Under the pieces are notes generated by a model, which had not been told where the DNA came from, did no database searches, and saw nothing but the letters and a program-made list of their open reading frames with translations. Below are positions 8,403-17,657 of a stretch of 64,000 bases of DNA, in pieces; positions within the stretch are counted from its first letter, which is position 1, and each line of letters opens with the position of its first letter. The DNA lies in the NCBI RefSeq assembly GCF_009649175.1, contig NZ_WJPO01000002.1:124001-188000 (forward strand). Direction: 5' to 3'. Made by a program: the position numbers and the translations under genes. This stretch comes from Rhodovulum strictum. Its GTDB lineage: Bacteria; Pseudomonadota; Alphaproteobacteria; Rhodobacterales; Rhodobacteraceae.

Positions 8403-9124
8403 TGCCACCGGTGCAACCTGCCGCCCAGACCGGCGCCGAGACGCCCGCGCGCCCGCTTCAGGCCGGGCGCGTCGTCGTCGCGGGCATGATCGCCATCGTC
8501 GCGATCCTGCTGATCGCCGCGGGCGTCCTGTTCTTCAGCCTGCCCGATGCCGACGCCTTCAACATCCGTGTCGAGCGGATCTTCGTCGAGAATGACGACC
8601 TGACCTCGGGCGCCGAGATCAAGCTGCTGGAGATTCTTGCCCAATCCGGCACCGCCTTTGCGGATGTGCTGACCTCGTATCGGGTGGTGATCTTCGTGCT
8701 GCTGGTCTTTTCCACCGCGCTGCTGATCGCGGCGCTGGTGTTCCTGCTGACGATCATCACCCTGAACCGCCGGATGTCCGAGATCGAGCGCGCGGGCATC
8801 CGCGTTGCGTCGCTGACCATCAACCGGGCCGAGAATACGGTGATCCTGAACGGCATGGCCTTCAGGCTGACGCCCGCCGCGATCGAGACGCTCTCGGTGC
8901 TGGCCGAGGCGCGGATGGATGACGACATGCTCTCGGGGGCCGAGATCGAGGCGATGATCTCGGGCCGGCGCAGCGAGGATTGCGACGAGGCGGCAGGCGC
9001 CACCCGGATCAAGCGGCTGCGCGACGCACTGGGCAACCAGATGGTCAGCGAACTCCTGATCAAGAACGTCGCGCGGCGGGGCTACATGCTGGCCATCGAC
9101 AAGGACGTGATCCGCATGAGCTGA
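8402..9124 (+). CDS. Membrane-anchored winged-helix (OmpR/ToxR-type) DNA-binding protein
   Basis: A 240-aa protein with two TM helices (about 23-46 and 94-121) enclosing a 47-residue periplasmic loop. A cytoplasmic C-terminal winged helix covers about 145-232: LNGMAFRLTPAAIETLSVL, recognition-helix candidate TRIKRLRDALG (201-211) and wing KNVARRGYML. There is no receiver domain. ToxR/CadC proteins carry the DNA-binding domain at the N-terminus with one TM; here the order is reversed and two helices are present. It overlaps the preceding 97-aa exported protein by one base. Probably a membrane-bound transcription regulator; signal and targets unknown. Confidence 0.72.
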   Translation: MPPVQPAAQTGAETPARPLQAGRVVVAGMIAIVAILLIAAGVLFFSLPDADAFNIRVERIFVENDDLTSGAEIKLLEILAQSGTAFADVLTSYRVVIFVLLVFSTALLIAALVFLLTIITLNRRMSEIERAGIRVASLTINRAENTVILNGMAFRLTPAAIETLSVLAEARMDDDMLSGAEIEAMISGRRSEDCDEAAGATRIKRLRDALGNQMVSELLIKNVARRGYMLAIDKDVIRMS

Positions 9125-9169
9125 CGGCTGCGCTGGACGCGGGCGCAGCGCCGCGTCAGGATCGGGCCC

Positions 9170-10732
9170 ATGCGCACCCTGCCATGTCTTGCCCTTGTGG
9201 CCCTGCTGTTCCCCCTTGCGGCGGGCGCCGCCGAGGTGACCCTGTCCCGCGCCGATCTGGCCGAGATCGCGCCCGGGCTCTGGTCCGCCCCGGGCTTGGT
9301 GCTGCCCGATGAGGACCGGACCCTGCCCATTGTCGGCGACCAGAACACCGAGGACGGCACGCGGCTGTTGCGCCATCTGGCGGGGCGGGGCGGGATCAAC
9401 GGCTTTGCGGGCCTCCTTTACGACAACCGCGACCGCGGCCATGCCCCCCTGCGCCCCGACCTGTTCCCGCGCCTTACCCGGCTGGTCTATGCGCCCGATC
9501 TGGTCGAGGCGGGGCTTGATTACGGTCTGGCGGGTCAGATTCATCTGCCCGCGGTCGTGCTGGGCAATTCCTCGACCGCGGTGACCGCCGGACCGGCGCC
9601 GCGCAGCCTTGTGCGCCTTGCCATGACCCGGCCGATGGGGCCGCACCTTGCCGCAGAGCTTTACCAGCGCAATGCGGTCTACATCTATCCCGAGCATCGC
9701 GACCACGACGCCGCGGATCTGTTTCCCGCGAACTGGCCCTATACGATCACCAGCCAGGGCTCGTCGGGGTCCGACCGGCGGTTCCTGATCGCGGTGGCGA
9801 TGACGCTGGCCGCCTTTCCCGCCGACACGATGGCGGCGTTGCGCGATCGCGGGCTTGTGGCGCCGACCGTCCAGATGATCCTGCGCCGCAACCTCGCCCC
9901 CGTTGCCACGCGCGAGGATTACCTGTCGGGCCGCACCCATCCCGCCGCCTTCGAACCCGGCCAGATCCGGATCGGGCGCATGGTGGCCCAGGCCGCCGCC
10001 CTGCCAGCGGACGAAATCCCGCCCATGGTGCGGCTGCGCGTGATCGACGAATCGTTCCGCCAAGCGGCGGGGCTGGCGGGGCTTGATGAACGGCTGTTCG
10101 ACACGACATCGGCGATTGCGCGGATCTGGCGCGATTTCGACTGGCAGCGCGAGATGATCGTCAGCGCCGACGAGACCGCGGATCCGAATGGCCGCCCGCT
10201 GCGCTTCGAATGGCGGCTTCTGGCGGGCGATCCCGGGCGCGTGCGGATCGAACCGCTCGACCCCGCGGGGCGGCGCGCGCGGATCGTCATCGACTGGCAC
10301 GCCCCCTGGACATTGCCCGCACCCGGCGGAGGCGAGGAGTATGACAGCCGCCGCCATGCGCGTGTCGATATCGGCGTCTTCGCCCATAACGGCGCCCAGG
10401 ACAGCGCGCCCGGTTTCGTCTCGATCGCCTTTCCCGCGCATGAGCGGCGCAGCTATGGCCCCGCCGGGCCGGAGGACACGCCGCGGCTTGTGTCCATCGA
10501 CTATGACGCGGCCGGGCGCGGTGCCGATTTCGACCCCATCCTGCACTGGACCGCCCCATGGTCGGACGAGGCGCGCCATGATGACGATGGCCGGTTGCTG
10601 GGCTGGACCCGGCGCTGGGCCGATGGGCGCGAGCGGTTCGTCCCATTCGCTGACCTTCGCCCGGCGGGCGGGGCGCGCTACCGGATCGACCGGACCAACC
10701 CCCGCCAGCCACTTCTGCGCTTTGACGAGTGA
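9170..10732 (+). CDS. Large exported protein of unknown function
   Basis: A 520-aa protein with a clear signal peptide (1-20, ending AAGAA). The mature part contains SSTAVTAGPAPRSL, TSQGSSGSDRRFLIA (about 198-212) and a beta-rich C-terminal half with an EWRLLAGDPGRVRIEPL segment that resembles a PKD/Ig-like sandwich domain. I do not recognise a catalytic domain. It stands alone in the same direction as the regulator gene upstream (45-base gap) and the flavoprotein downstream (78 bases), so it may be transcribed with the former. Periplasmic location is inferred from the signal peptide only. Confidence 0.65.
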   Translation: MRTLPCLALVALLFPLAAGAAEVTLSRADLAEIAPGLWSAPGLVLPDEDRTLPIVGDQNTEDGTRLLRHLAGRGGINGFAGLLYDNRDRGHAPLRPDLFPRLTRLVYAPDLVEAGLDYGLAGQIHLPAVVLGNSSTAVTAGPAPRSLVRLAMTRPMGPHLAAELYQRNAVYIYPEHRDHDAADLFPANWPYTITSQGSSGSDRRFLIAVAMTLAAFPADTMAALRDRGLVAPTVQMILRRNLAPVATREDYLSGRTHPAAFEPGQIRIGRMVAQAAALPADEIPPMVRLRVIDESFRQAAGLAGLDERLFDTTSAIARIWRDFDWQREMIVSADETADPNGRPLRFEWRLLAGDPGRVRIEPLDPAGRRARIVIDWHAPWTLPAPGGGEEYDSRRHARVDIGVFAHNGAQDSAPGFVSIAFPAHERRSYGPAGPEDTPRLVSIDYDAAGRGADFDPILHWTAPWSDEARHDDDGRLLGWTRRWADGRERFVPFADLRPAGGARYRIDRTNPRQPLLRFDE

Positions 10733-10810
10733 CGGGCAAGAGCGCGCCTTGCCCGGGCAGGGCGAACGGTTCAGATACCAAGGCACGGGCAGCGATCGGG
10801 AAGGCAGGCA

Positions 10811-12007
10811 ATGGAGCGGATCGGGGCGCTGGTGATCGGGGCGGGGCCTGCGGGGCTGATGGCGGCCGAGGCGCTGGGCGCGGCGGGCATTCCCGCGGTC
10901 ATCGCCGAGGCCAAGGCCGCGCCCGCGCGCAAGTTCCTGATGGCGGGCAAGTCGGGGCTGAACCTGACCCGGGCCGAGCCGCCGGACAGCTTTCTTTCCG
11001 CCTATGCCGAGGCCGCCGGGCCGCTTGGGCCGATGATCGCGGCGTTCGGCCCCGAGCATGTCTGCGCCTGGGCCGAGGGGTTGGGCCAGCCGGTCTTTAC
11101 CGGCAGTACCGGGCGGGTATTCCCGAAGGCGATGAAAGCCTCGCCGCTCCTGCGCGCCTGGTTGCGGCGGCTTGAGGGCTACGGCGCGAGCCTGCGCCCG
11201 CGCTGGCGCTGGACCGGCTGGGAGGGTGAGGCGGTCACGTTCGACACGCCGGACGGACCGCGCGCGGTAATGGCCGGGGTCACGATCCTGGCGCTGGGGG
11301 GCGCGAGTTGGGCAAGGTTAGGCTCTGATGGCGCCTGGGCGGGGCCGCTTGCGGCGGCGGGCGTGCCGCTTGCGCCCTTTGCGCCCGCGAATGTCGGGCT
11401 GCGGGTGAACTGGTCCGCGCCGATGGCCCGCCAGTTCGGCCAGCCGGTCAAGGGCGTGGCGCTGCGCGCGGGCAACGGGCCGTGGCAGCGGGGCGAATTC
11501 GTGATCTCGGCCCGCGGGCTTGAAGGCGGCGGGATCTATGCCCTGTCCCGCCCGCTGCGCGACGGCGCACCGCTGGTCGCCGACCTGTTGCCAGACTGGA
11601 CGCCCGACCGGGTGGCCGAGCGGCTTGCCCGCCCGCGCGGCAAGGCAAGCCTTGCCAACCATCTGCGCAAGGCGCTGGGGCTTGATCCGGCGCGGCTGGC
11701 GCTGCTGATGGAGTTCGGCCGCCCGCTGCCCGACGGCGCGGCGCTGTCCGGGCTGGTCAAGGCCCTGCCGATCCGCCACGCAGGCCCGCGGCCCATCGAC
11801 GAGGCGATCTCGACCGCGGGCGGCGTGCGCTGGGCGGCGCTGGACGAGAGCCTGATGCTGCGCACCCGCCCCGGCACCTTCCTTGCAGGCGAGATGCTGG
11901 ACTGGGAGGCCCCGACCGGCGGCTATCTGCTGACCGCATGTCTGGCCACCGGGCGCTGGGCCGGGCAGGCGGCGGCGCGGCGGCTTCAGACAGCCTGCGC
12001 GCGCTGA
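10811..12007 (+). CDS. FAD-dependent oxidoreductase, TIGR03862/HI0933-type flavoprotein
   Basis: A 398-aa protein that begins with a Rossmann dinucleotide fold (ALVIGAGPAGLMAAEAL, 6-22) followed by ARKFLMAGKSGLNLT. Later motifs are VFTGSTGRVFP, TILALGGASWARLGSDG and a C-terminal ETISTAGGV-like DEAISTAGGVRW. These mark the HI0933/YhiN flavoprotein family. The substrate of this family is not firmly established, so only flavin binding is asserted. The last 22 bases overlap the convergent glutathione S-transferase gene. Confidence 0.85.
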   Translation: MERIGALVIGAGPAGLMAAEALGAAGIPAVIAEAKAAPARKFLMAGKSGLNLTRAEPPDSFLSAYAEAAGPLGPMIAAFGPEHVCAWAEGLGQPVFTGSTGRVFPKAMKASPLLRAWLRRLEGYGASLRPRWRWTGWEGEAVTFDTPDGPRAVMAGVTILALGGASWARLGSDGAWAGPLAAAGVPLAPFAPANVGLRVNWSAPMARQFGQPVKGVALRAGNGPWQRGEFVISARGLEGGGIYALSRPLRDGAPLVADLLPDWTPDRVAERLARPRGKASLANHLRKALGLDPARLALLMEFGRPLPDGAALSGLVKALPIRHAGPRPIDEAISTAGGVRWAALDESLMLRTRPGTFLAGEMLDWEAPTGGYLLTACLATGRWAGQAAARRLQTACAR

Positions 12008-12573
12008 TAGGCGGGCCGCGTCCGCATCCGGGCCAGATAATCCTCAAGACCGGGTTCGGTGATCGGAAAGCACGCGGCGCTGGCCCAGTCGCCGCAATGG
12101 GTCAGGATGATGTCCGGCACGGTCATAACCTCGCCCATCAGGAACGGCCCTTGGCCCATCCGCTGCATCAGCACCTTCTGGCTGCGGCCGAATTCCCATT
12201 TCAGGCTGTCCTTGATCGCCGACTGGCGCAGCGCCTCGGGCAGAACGAAACTGTGCCGCGCCGCCATCCACAGCGCCGAATCGAACTCGTCCAGCAGGAA
12301 CTGGGTCAGGCTGTCCTGCCGGGCGCGGTCGATGCTGCCTGCGGGATAGGTCAACTGCCCGTGCCGGTCGGCCAGAAAGCTCAGGATCGCGGTCGAATCG
12401 GTGATCGGCACATTGTCGGCGATCAGGACCGGCACCTTGCCCGCGGGGTTCAGCGCAATCACATCCTCGGAACGGGGCGGGGCGGGCACATGCTCGTAGG
12501 GCAGGCCCATCTCCTCCAGCATCCAGAGTACTCGCCGAGCGCGGCTGTTGCCGCTGCCGATCACACGATACAT
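11986..12573 (-). CDS. Glutathione S-transferase family protein
   Basis: A 195-aa cytoplasmic protein. The N-terminal thioredoxin-like GST domain has SGNSRARRVLWMLEE and the glutathione-site block NPAGKVPVLIADNVPITDSTAIL (cis-Pro and Ser/Asp pair), followed by an all-helical C-terminal domain with GPFLMGEVMTVPDIIL. ATG 12573 has a G-rich Shine-Dalgarno six bases upstream. It is 48 bases downstream of the holA stop in the same direction, so it may be read from the leuS operon. The substrate is unknown. Confidence 0.88.
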   Translation of the reverse strand: MYRVIGSGNSRARRVLWMLEEMGLPYEHVPAPPRSEDVIALNPAGKVPVLIADNVPITDSTAILSFLADRHGQLTYPAGSIDRARQDSLTQFLLDEFDSALWMAARHSFVLPEALRQSAIKDSLKWEFGRSQKVLMQRMGQGPFLMGEVMTVPDIILTHCGDWASAACFPITEPGLEDYLARMRTRPAYQRAQAV

Positions 12574-12621
12574 CGCCGTCCCCCCACCTTGCCCAAGGGG
12601 TTCCAGCAATCGCGCGCGCCG

Positions 12622-13650
12622 TCAAGACCGCGACGCACCCAGATGGGCCAGCCGGATCAGGCAACGTTCCATCACCGCCATCTGCGGCGCGCGGCTGGAC
12701 GACCGCAATTGCAGATCGGTGTCGATCAACAGGCCCAGCCCCTGTTCCAGCCGCCGCACGCCCCAGCCCTGCGCCTGCCGCACCATGCGGTCGCGCGCCT
12801 TGAAATGCACCGGCGGGCGGGCGCGCGCAATGCCTTGCGCCGCACCGCCCGGGTCCGCGGCCGCGGCGTGCAGCGCGCGGAAATGCCGGGTTGCGGCGAT
12901 GCACAGCGTCACCGGGGTTACCCCCTGCGCTTCGAGCCGGCGCAGCATCGGGGCGATCTGGTTGCCCTTCGCCTCGGCCACCAGATGGATCAGCGCATCG
13001 GCATCCGCCTCGGTCGAGCGGGGGGCGCAGATGGCCACGTCATCCGCGGTGACGGGGGCAGAATCGCCCAGCTTGAACAGCGCAAGCTTTTCCACCGTCT
13101 GGCGGAAATCGCCCGGGTCGAGCGCCCCCGCCAGATCGGTCAGCGCCCCCATCGCGGCGCGGTCAAGCCCGGTCAGTCCGGCTGCGGCCAGCATCGCCTC
13201 GATCTCGTCCCGGCCCGGGGGGTCGTCATAGATGCCGATGGCGATGGCGGTGCGATGCCCCTCGAACAGCTTGCGCAGCGCCGAGCGCGGGGTCAGTTGG
13301 CGCGCGGTGACGACAAGCTGCGCGTCGCCCGGCTGCCAGTCGGCCAGCGCCGCCTCGATCATGTCGGCCAGCGTATCGGTCGCCTCGTCCAGGAACACCA
13401 CCCGCGGGCCGGGAAAGAAGCCGCGCGCCTTGAGCGCATCGCCCAGCGCCGCGGGATCGCCGCGCAGATCGCCCGGGGAAAGCCGGGTCAGGCGCATTTC
13501 CTCTTCGGCGCCGGGGCCCAGCAGCCGGGCGATCACCTCTTGCCGCTTGAGCGCCACGCGCATCGGGTCGCCACCATAAAGCAACAGCCCCGCGCCGTCG
13601 GGATCGGGCCGGGCGAAATAGCGCGCGGCCTCGCGGGGGGAAAGCTTCAT
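12622..13650 (-). CDS. holA: DNA polymerase III subunit delta
   Basis: A 342-aa clamp-loader subunit that opens the beta clamp. The N-terminus [11 protein letters not shown], the LLLYGGDPMRVALKRQEV P-loop-like region lacking a true Walker A, RVVFLDEATD, and DPGDFRQTVEKLALF are typical of the HolA family. Start and length fit. ATG 13650 overlaps the lptE stop by four bases (ATGA), the usual alphaproteobacterial lptE-holA order, so the two are coupled. Confidence 0.92.
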   Translation of the reverse strand: MKLSPREAARYFARPDPDGAGLLLYGGDPMRVALKRQEVIARLLGPGAEEEMRLTRLSPGDLRGDPAALGDALKARGFFPGPRVVFLDEATDTLADMIEAALADWQPGDAQLVVTARQLTPRSALRKLFEGHRTAIAIGIYDDPPGRDEIEAMLAAAGLTGLDRAAMGALTDLAGALDPGDFRQTVEKLALFKLGDSAPVTADDVAICAPRSTEADADALIHLVAEAKGNQIAPMLRRLEAQGVTPVTLCIAATRHFRALHAAAADPGGAAQGIARARPPVHFKARDRMVRQAQGWGVRRLEQGLGLLIDTDLQLRSSSRAPQMAVMERCLIRLAHLGASRS

Positions 13651-14141
13651 CGCGCGCGGCCGGGGGCGGTGGCGATCAGCCGCGTCACAAGCTGGTCAGC
13701 CAGCATCACCATCAGCCGCCGTTCCGCATCGCGCTCGGCGGCAAGGGTCGCCACCGTGCTGCCGGTCGCGGAATAGGCGGAGAACGCCGTCACATTGCCG
13801 GATTGCACCAGACGGCCGGTCGCGATCTCGACAAGCTCAAAGGTCAGATCGCCCTCGATCGTGTAGCGCGTGGTTTCCTGCGCGCCGGTGATTCCCAGCG
13901 CCTTGCGGCTTGTACCGATGCGATAGCCCAGCCGGTAGACCGGCGCCTCGGCCCGGCCCAGCCGATCCTCCAGCCGTTCGACCAGCGCAAAGGCGTTGCG
14001 CGTGTCGGGCGGGTCTATCGCGATGCCGCCGCGCAGGTCGCTGGCCACGCCCCCGGGCCCATAGGCGGGACGGAACCCGCAGCCGCCCAGCGCCAGCGCG
14101 GCAAGACCAAGGACAAGGGTGCGGCGGTCAGACGACGACAT
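13647..14141 (-). CDS. lptE: LPS-assembly lipoprotein LptE
   Basis: A 164-aa outer-membrane lipoprotein that plugs LptD in lipopolysaccharide delivery. The signal peptide ends in the lipobox LGGC with Cys21, followed by [10 protein letters not shown], the hallmark of alphaproteobacterial LptE. The start lies 14 bases inside the 3' end of leuS, giving the conserved leuS-lptE-holA chain with overlapping ends. Low sequence conservation is normal for the family; context and lipobox carry the call. Confidence 0.88.
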   Translation of the reverse strand: MSSSDRRTLVLGLAALALGGCGFRPAYGPGGVASDLRGGIAIDPPDTRNAFALVERLEDRLGRAEAPVYRLGYRIGTSRKALGITGAQETTRYTIEGDLTFELVEIATGRLVQSGNVTAFSAYSATGSTVATLAAERDAERRLMVMLADQLVTRLIATAPGRAR

Positions 14142-16788
14142 TGACGATGCGGCCCGGCACGACGATCAGCTTTTTCGGGGCGCCGCCCTCCAGCGCCTTG
14201 AGCACAGCATCGTCGGCCAGCACCAGCTTTTCAACCTCGGCGGCGTCCATGTCCCGCGGCACCGCGATTTCCGAGCGGCGCTTGCCGTTGATCTGGATCG
14301 GCAGCGTGACGGTATCCTCGATCAGCAGCGCAGGGTCGGGTTTGGGCCAGGGGGCGCGGGCGATCAGGCCCTGACCGCCCAGCATGGACCAGATATCCTC
14401 GGCCAGATGCGGGGTCATCGGCGCCATGAGCTGCGCCATGACCATCGCCGCCTCGCGCCGCGCGGGCAGCGCGGCCTGCGATTTCGCCAGCGTGTTGGTA
14501 AAGGCATAGAGTTTCGCGACCGAGGTGTTGAAGCCGAAGCTTTCGATCCCCATTGTCACATCATGGATCGTCTTGTGCAGGGCGCGGCGCAGGGTCAGGT
14601 CGTCTCCACCCCCCGAAGCCGCGCCCTGGCCTTCGGACTCGTAGACGGCGATCCCGCCCCCCTGATCCATTTCCTCGGCGATGCCGTTCGCGATGCGCCA
14701 GACCCGGCCCAGGTGCCGGTGCGCCGCCTCGGCCCCGGCCGAGGTCCATTCCACGTCGCGTTCCGGCGGGCTGTCCGACAGCACGAACCAGCGCGCGGTA
14801 TCGGCGCCGAAGCTTTCGATGATGCTGACCGGGTCGACCACGTTCTTCTTGGATTTCGACATCTTGGCCGAGGGGATGACCTCGACATCATTTGCGAACA
14901 ATGGGCGCCCACTCGAATCCTGAAGAAAGTCTCCGGACTGATCTTGCAGTGGGCGCTTCAGATATGCCTTGCCATTTCGAAACTCCACCTCCTCGGGCAG
15001 GTGATAGACCGGCCGGCCCGCGGCGTCGCGCGTCATGTAGATCTCGTGCGTCACCATCCCTTGCGTGAACAGCGCATCGAAGGGCTCCTTCGCCTTGGCG
15101 GGCAGGTGGCCGGTGATCTGCATCGCGCGGGCGAAGAACCGGGAATAGAGCAGGTGCAGGATCGCGTGCTCGATGCCGCCGATATACTGGTCGACATTCA
15201 TCCAGTAGTCCGCTTCGGCCAGATCGGTGGGCGTCGCCGAATGGGGCGCGGTGAAGCGGGCGTAGTACCAGGACGAATCCACGAAGGTATCCATCGTGTC
15301 GGTTTCGCGCCGCGCCGCGGCCCCGCATTTCGGGCAGGTGCAACTGGCCCAGGTCGGGTGCCGGTCCAGCGGGTTGCCCGGCTGGTCGAAACTCACGTCG
15401 TCGGGCAGCCGGACGGGCAGGTTCTCCTTCCGCTCGGGCACCACGCCGCAGCCTTCGCAATGCACCACCGGGATCGGGCAGCCCCAATAGCGTTGCCGCG
15501 AGATGCCCCAGTCGCGCAGGCGGAACTTGGTCACGCCATGGCCGACGCCGTTTTCCTCGCAGAACCGAATCGCGGCGTCGATGGCCTGTTCGCCGGTGGC
15601 CACCTCGTCCCAGCCAAAGGCTTTCAGCCAGCGCACGGCTTCGGTCTTGGGCGGCACGAAGGCCACCTCGCCAACCGGTTCGCCGCCCTCCAGCGCCACG
15701 AAGGTATCGGTCACAGGCAGCCCGTATTTCCGCGCGAAATCCAGGTCGCGCTGGTCGTGCGCCGGGCAGCCGAAGATCGCACCGGTGCCATAATCCATCA
15801 GGATGAAATTGGCGATGTAGACCGGCAGTTCCCATTCCGGATCAAACGGATGGCGCACCCTCAGCCCGGTGTCGAAACCCTTCTTCTCGGCTGTTTCCAG
15901 CTCTTCCTCGCTGGTCCCCATCCGGCGACATTCGGCGCAGAAGGCGGCCACCTCGGGGTTGCCGTCCTCCAGCGCCTTCGCCAGCCGGTGGTCGGGCGAA
16001 ATGCCGAGGAAACTCGCCCCCATCAGCGTGTCGGGGCGCGTCGTGTAGACCTCGATCCGGTCGAATCCCTCGGGCCCGTCCACCAGCCCGAACGCCATCT
16101 GCAACCCGCGGCTCTTGCCGATCCAGTTGCGCTGCATCAGCTTGACCTTTTCGGGCCAGTTCTCCAACCCGTCCAGCGCCGCCAGCAACTCGTCCGCGAA
16201 ATCGGAAATGCGGAAGAACCATTGCGTCAGGTCGCGCCGTTCCACCGGGGCCCCCGACCGCCAGCCCTTGCCCTCGATCACCTGCTCGTTGGCCAGAACC
16301 GTCATGTCCACCGGATCCCAGTTCACGGTGGCGTTCTTGCGATAGACCAGCCCCGCCGCCAGCATGTCCAGGAACATCGCCTGCTGCTGGCCGTAATATT
16401 CCGGGTCGCAGGTGGCGAATTCGCGGCTCCAGTCGATGGACAGGCCCAGGGGCTTCATCTGCGCGCGCATGTCGGCGATGTTGCCATAGGTCCAGTCCTT
16501 GGGATGGCCGCCGCGTTCCATCGCCGCGTTTTCCGCGGGCATCCCGAACGCGTCCCAGCCCATCGGGTGCAACACGCTGAAACCGCAGGACGATTTGTAG
16601 CGCGCCACGACGTCGCCCATGGTGTAGTTGCGCACATGCCCCATATGGATGCGCCCCGACGGGTAGGGGAACATTTCCAGCACATAGTATTTCGGCCGGG
16701 CCGGGTCGTGGCAGGCGCGGAACGTGGCGTCGGCCTCCCATGCGTCCTGCCATTTCCGCTCGATCTCGGCCGGGGTGTAGCGCGCCAT
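14128..16788 (-). CDS. leuS: Leucyl-tRNA synthetase
   Basis: An 886-aa class I synthetase charging tRNA-Leu. HIGH motif is HMGH (48-51), a CP1 editing domain sits in the middle, GQGMV-like [10 protein letters not shown] follows, and KMSKS starts at residue 642. Residues about 590-635, immediately before KMSKS, look longer than I expect and are encoded by visibly AT-richer DNA (14888-14990) containing a palindrome. The reading frame is intact. The location coincides with the variable leucine-specific insertion of the family, so function is probably kept. Followed by lptE and holA; preceded by the DUF3576 gene 83 bases upstream. Confidence 0.96.
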   Translation of the reverse strand: MARYTPAEIERKWQDAWEADATFRACHDPARPKYYVLEMFPYPSGRIHMGHVRNYTMGDVVARYKSSCGFSVLHPMGWDAFGMPAENAAMERGGHPKDWTYGNIADMRAQMKPLGLSIDWSREFATCDPEYYGQQQAMFLDMLAAGLVYRKNATVNWDPVDMTVLANEQVIEGKGWRSGAPVERRDLTQWFFRISDFADELLAALDGLENWPEKVKLMQRNWIGKSRGLQMAFGLVDGPEGFDRIEVYTTRPDTLMGASFLGISPDHRLAKALEDGNPEVAAFCAECRRMGTSEEELETAEKKGFDTGLRVRHPFDPEWELPVYIANFILMDYGTGAIFGCPAHDQRDLDFARKYGLPVTDTFVALEGGEPVGEVAFVPPKTEAVRWLKAFGWDEVATGEQAIDAAIRFCEENGVGHGVTKFRLRDWGISRQRYWGCPIPVVHCEGCGVVPERKENLPVRLPDDVSFDQPGNPLDRHPTWASCTCPKCGAAARRETDTMDTFVDSSWYYARFTAPHSATPTDLAEADYWMNVDQYIGGIEHAILHLLYSRFFARAMQITGHLPAKAKEPFDALFTQGMVTHEIYMTRDAAGRPVYHLPEEVEFRNGKAYLKRPLQDQSGDFLQDSSGRPLFANDVEVIPSAKMSKSKKNVVDPVSIIESFGADTARWFVLSDSPPERDVEWTSAGAEAAHRHLGRVWRIANGIAEEMDQGGGIAVYESEGQGAASGGGDDLTLRRALHKTIHDVTMGIESFGFNTSVAKLYAFTNTLAKSQAALPARREAAMVMAQLMAPMTPHLAEDIWSMLGGQGLIARAPWPKPDPALLIEDTVTLPIQINGKRRSEIAVPRDMDAAEVEKLVLADDAVLKALEGGAPKKLIVVPGRIVNVVV
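14905..14956. repeat. Palindromic element inside leuS
   Basis: Perfect 9-bp inverted repeat: GCGCCCACT at 14905-14913 and AGTGGGCGC at 14948-14956. An inner hairpin AGTC-TCCG-GACT lies at 14928-14939. The surrounding 100 bases are poorer in GC than the gene around them. It encodes leuS residues about 611-628 in frame. The form recalls palindromic elements known to insert in frame in Rickettsia genes, but no second copy was seen in this window. Confidence 0.5.
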
Positions 16789-16871
16789 GTCAGCAATCCT
16801 CAGTCAAACGCCGGGCGCGGGTGGCCCGGCGTCGTGCATAATCGGCGCCGCGCGGGGCGTCCAGTGGGGCG

Positions 16872-17414
16872 TCAGAGCTTGCTGTCGCGGATGCGGATCT
16901 GGCGGGCGCGGGTCAGGATCGCATCCTCGACCGCGCGCACGGTGGCGGCATCGACCGCGCCCGACTGGCTGTGCAGCGACACCTTGAGCGAGCGTGCGTC
17001 CAGCGCCGGATCCTGCACATAGACGGTCGCGCGATAGGCCCGACCGCCGCCGGGCGGCGTGCCGTAACCCGTGACGATCACGCCCGAAAACGGATCGACA
17101 GACCGAATCGGCAGGAAGTTCAGCACCTCCAGCGAGGCTTGCCAGAGATACTTGTTCACCTCGACCGTGGTGTTCGGGTCGTCGGCATTGCCGAACAGGT
17201 CGAAGATCGAGCCGCGCTCCTGGCGTTCGCGCCGAATCTCGGCCGCGGGCGTGTTCTCGAACTGCCGCGCGATATTGGCCTCGCGCGCCTCGATCCGGGC
17301 GGCGTCCTGTTCGGGGGACGGGGCGCTGCGGCCGAACAGCCCGCCGCCACAGCCGGCCAGTCCGACAGCCATCGTCCCGATCAGTGCCCCGCGCGCGATG
17401 CGGTGGAAGGTCAT
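16872..17414 (-). CDS. DUF3576 lipoprotein
   Basis: A 180-aa protein. The signal peptide ends in the lipobox GLAGC (Cys22), so it is probably anchored in an envelope membrane. The mature part has an N-terminal charged helix (EQDAARIEAREANIARQFEN) and the DUF3576 core with NKYLWQASLEVLNFLPI and the end region RARQIRI. DUF3576 genes commonly precede leuS in alphaproteobacteria. Function unknown. A good promoter sits 28-56 bases upstream of its ATG. Confidence 0.88.
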   Translation of the reverse strand: MTFHRIARGALIGTMAVGLAGCGGGLFGRSAPSPEQDAARIEAREANIARQFENTPAAEIRRERQERGSIFDLFGNADDPNTTVEVNKYLWQASLEVLNFLPIRSVDPFSGVIVTGYGTPPGGGRAYRATVYVQDPALDARSLKVSLHSQSGAVDAATVRAVEDAILTRARQIRIRDSKL

Positions 17415-17441
17415 GCCTGCGCCCTCGTTGTCCTTCGCCGG

Positions 17442-17470
17442 TCTTTACCGGAGCGGGTCGGGGCGGACAA
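17442..17470 (-). promoter_or_regulatory. Promoter for the DUF3576-leuS-lptE-holA operon
   Basis: On the minus strand, -35 TTGTCC (17465-17470), 17-base spacer and -10 TAAAGA (17442-17447). The predicted transcript would start about 20 bases before the DUF3576 ATG. On the plus strand the rest of this 243-base gap, leading to the porin, shows no convincing promoter by eye. Confidence 0.5.
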
Positions 17471-17657
17471 GGTTTTTCCCTTGCGCCACGTCCGCTTGGG
17501 CGCGGGGGGTGTGTGGCTTTGCTGCATCAATCGGGGGCAGCGTTCCGGGGGGCTGGCGGTGTTCCTTGCATTTGAGGGGGGCAAGAGCGAAACCCGGAAC
17601 ATACTCAGATCGGATGCTCCGGCCTGAGGTGCATCTTTAATCGAATGAGGGAAAACC

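Noticed and set aside
8225-11059. 944-codon minus-strand frame
   Set aside because: Antisense to three real plus-strand genes with signal peptides and recognisable folds; composition is typical of shadow frames.
14119-17022. A very long open frame antisense to leuS
   Set aside because: In GC-rich DNA the frame opposite a coding strand stays open for long stretches. The plus-strand translation is rich in Arg/His/Gly/Pro without motifs, while the minus strand is unmistakably LeuRS.
17415-17657. Conserved regulatory element upstream of the porin on the plus strand
   Set aside because: No -35/-10 pair with acceptable spacing could be fixed by eye; only the ribosome site is clear.
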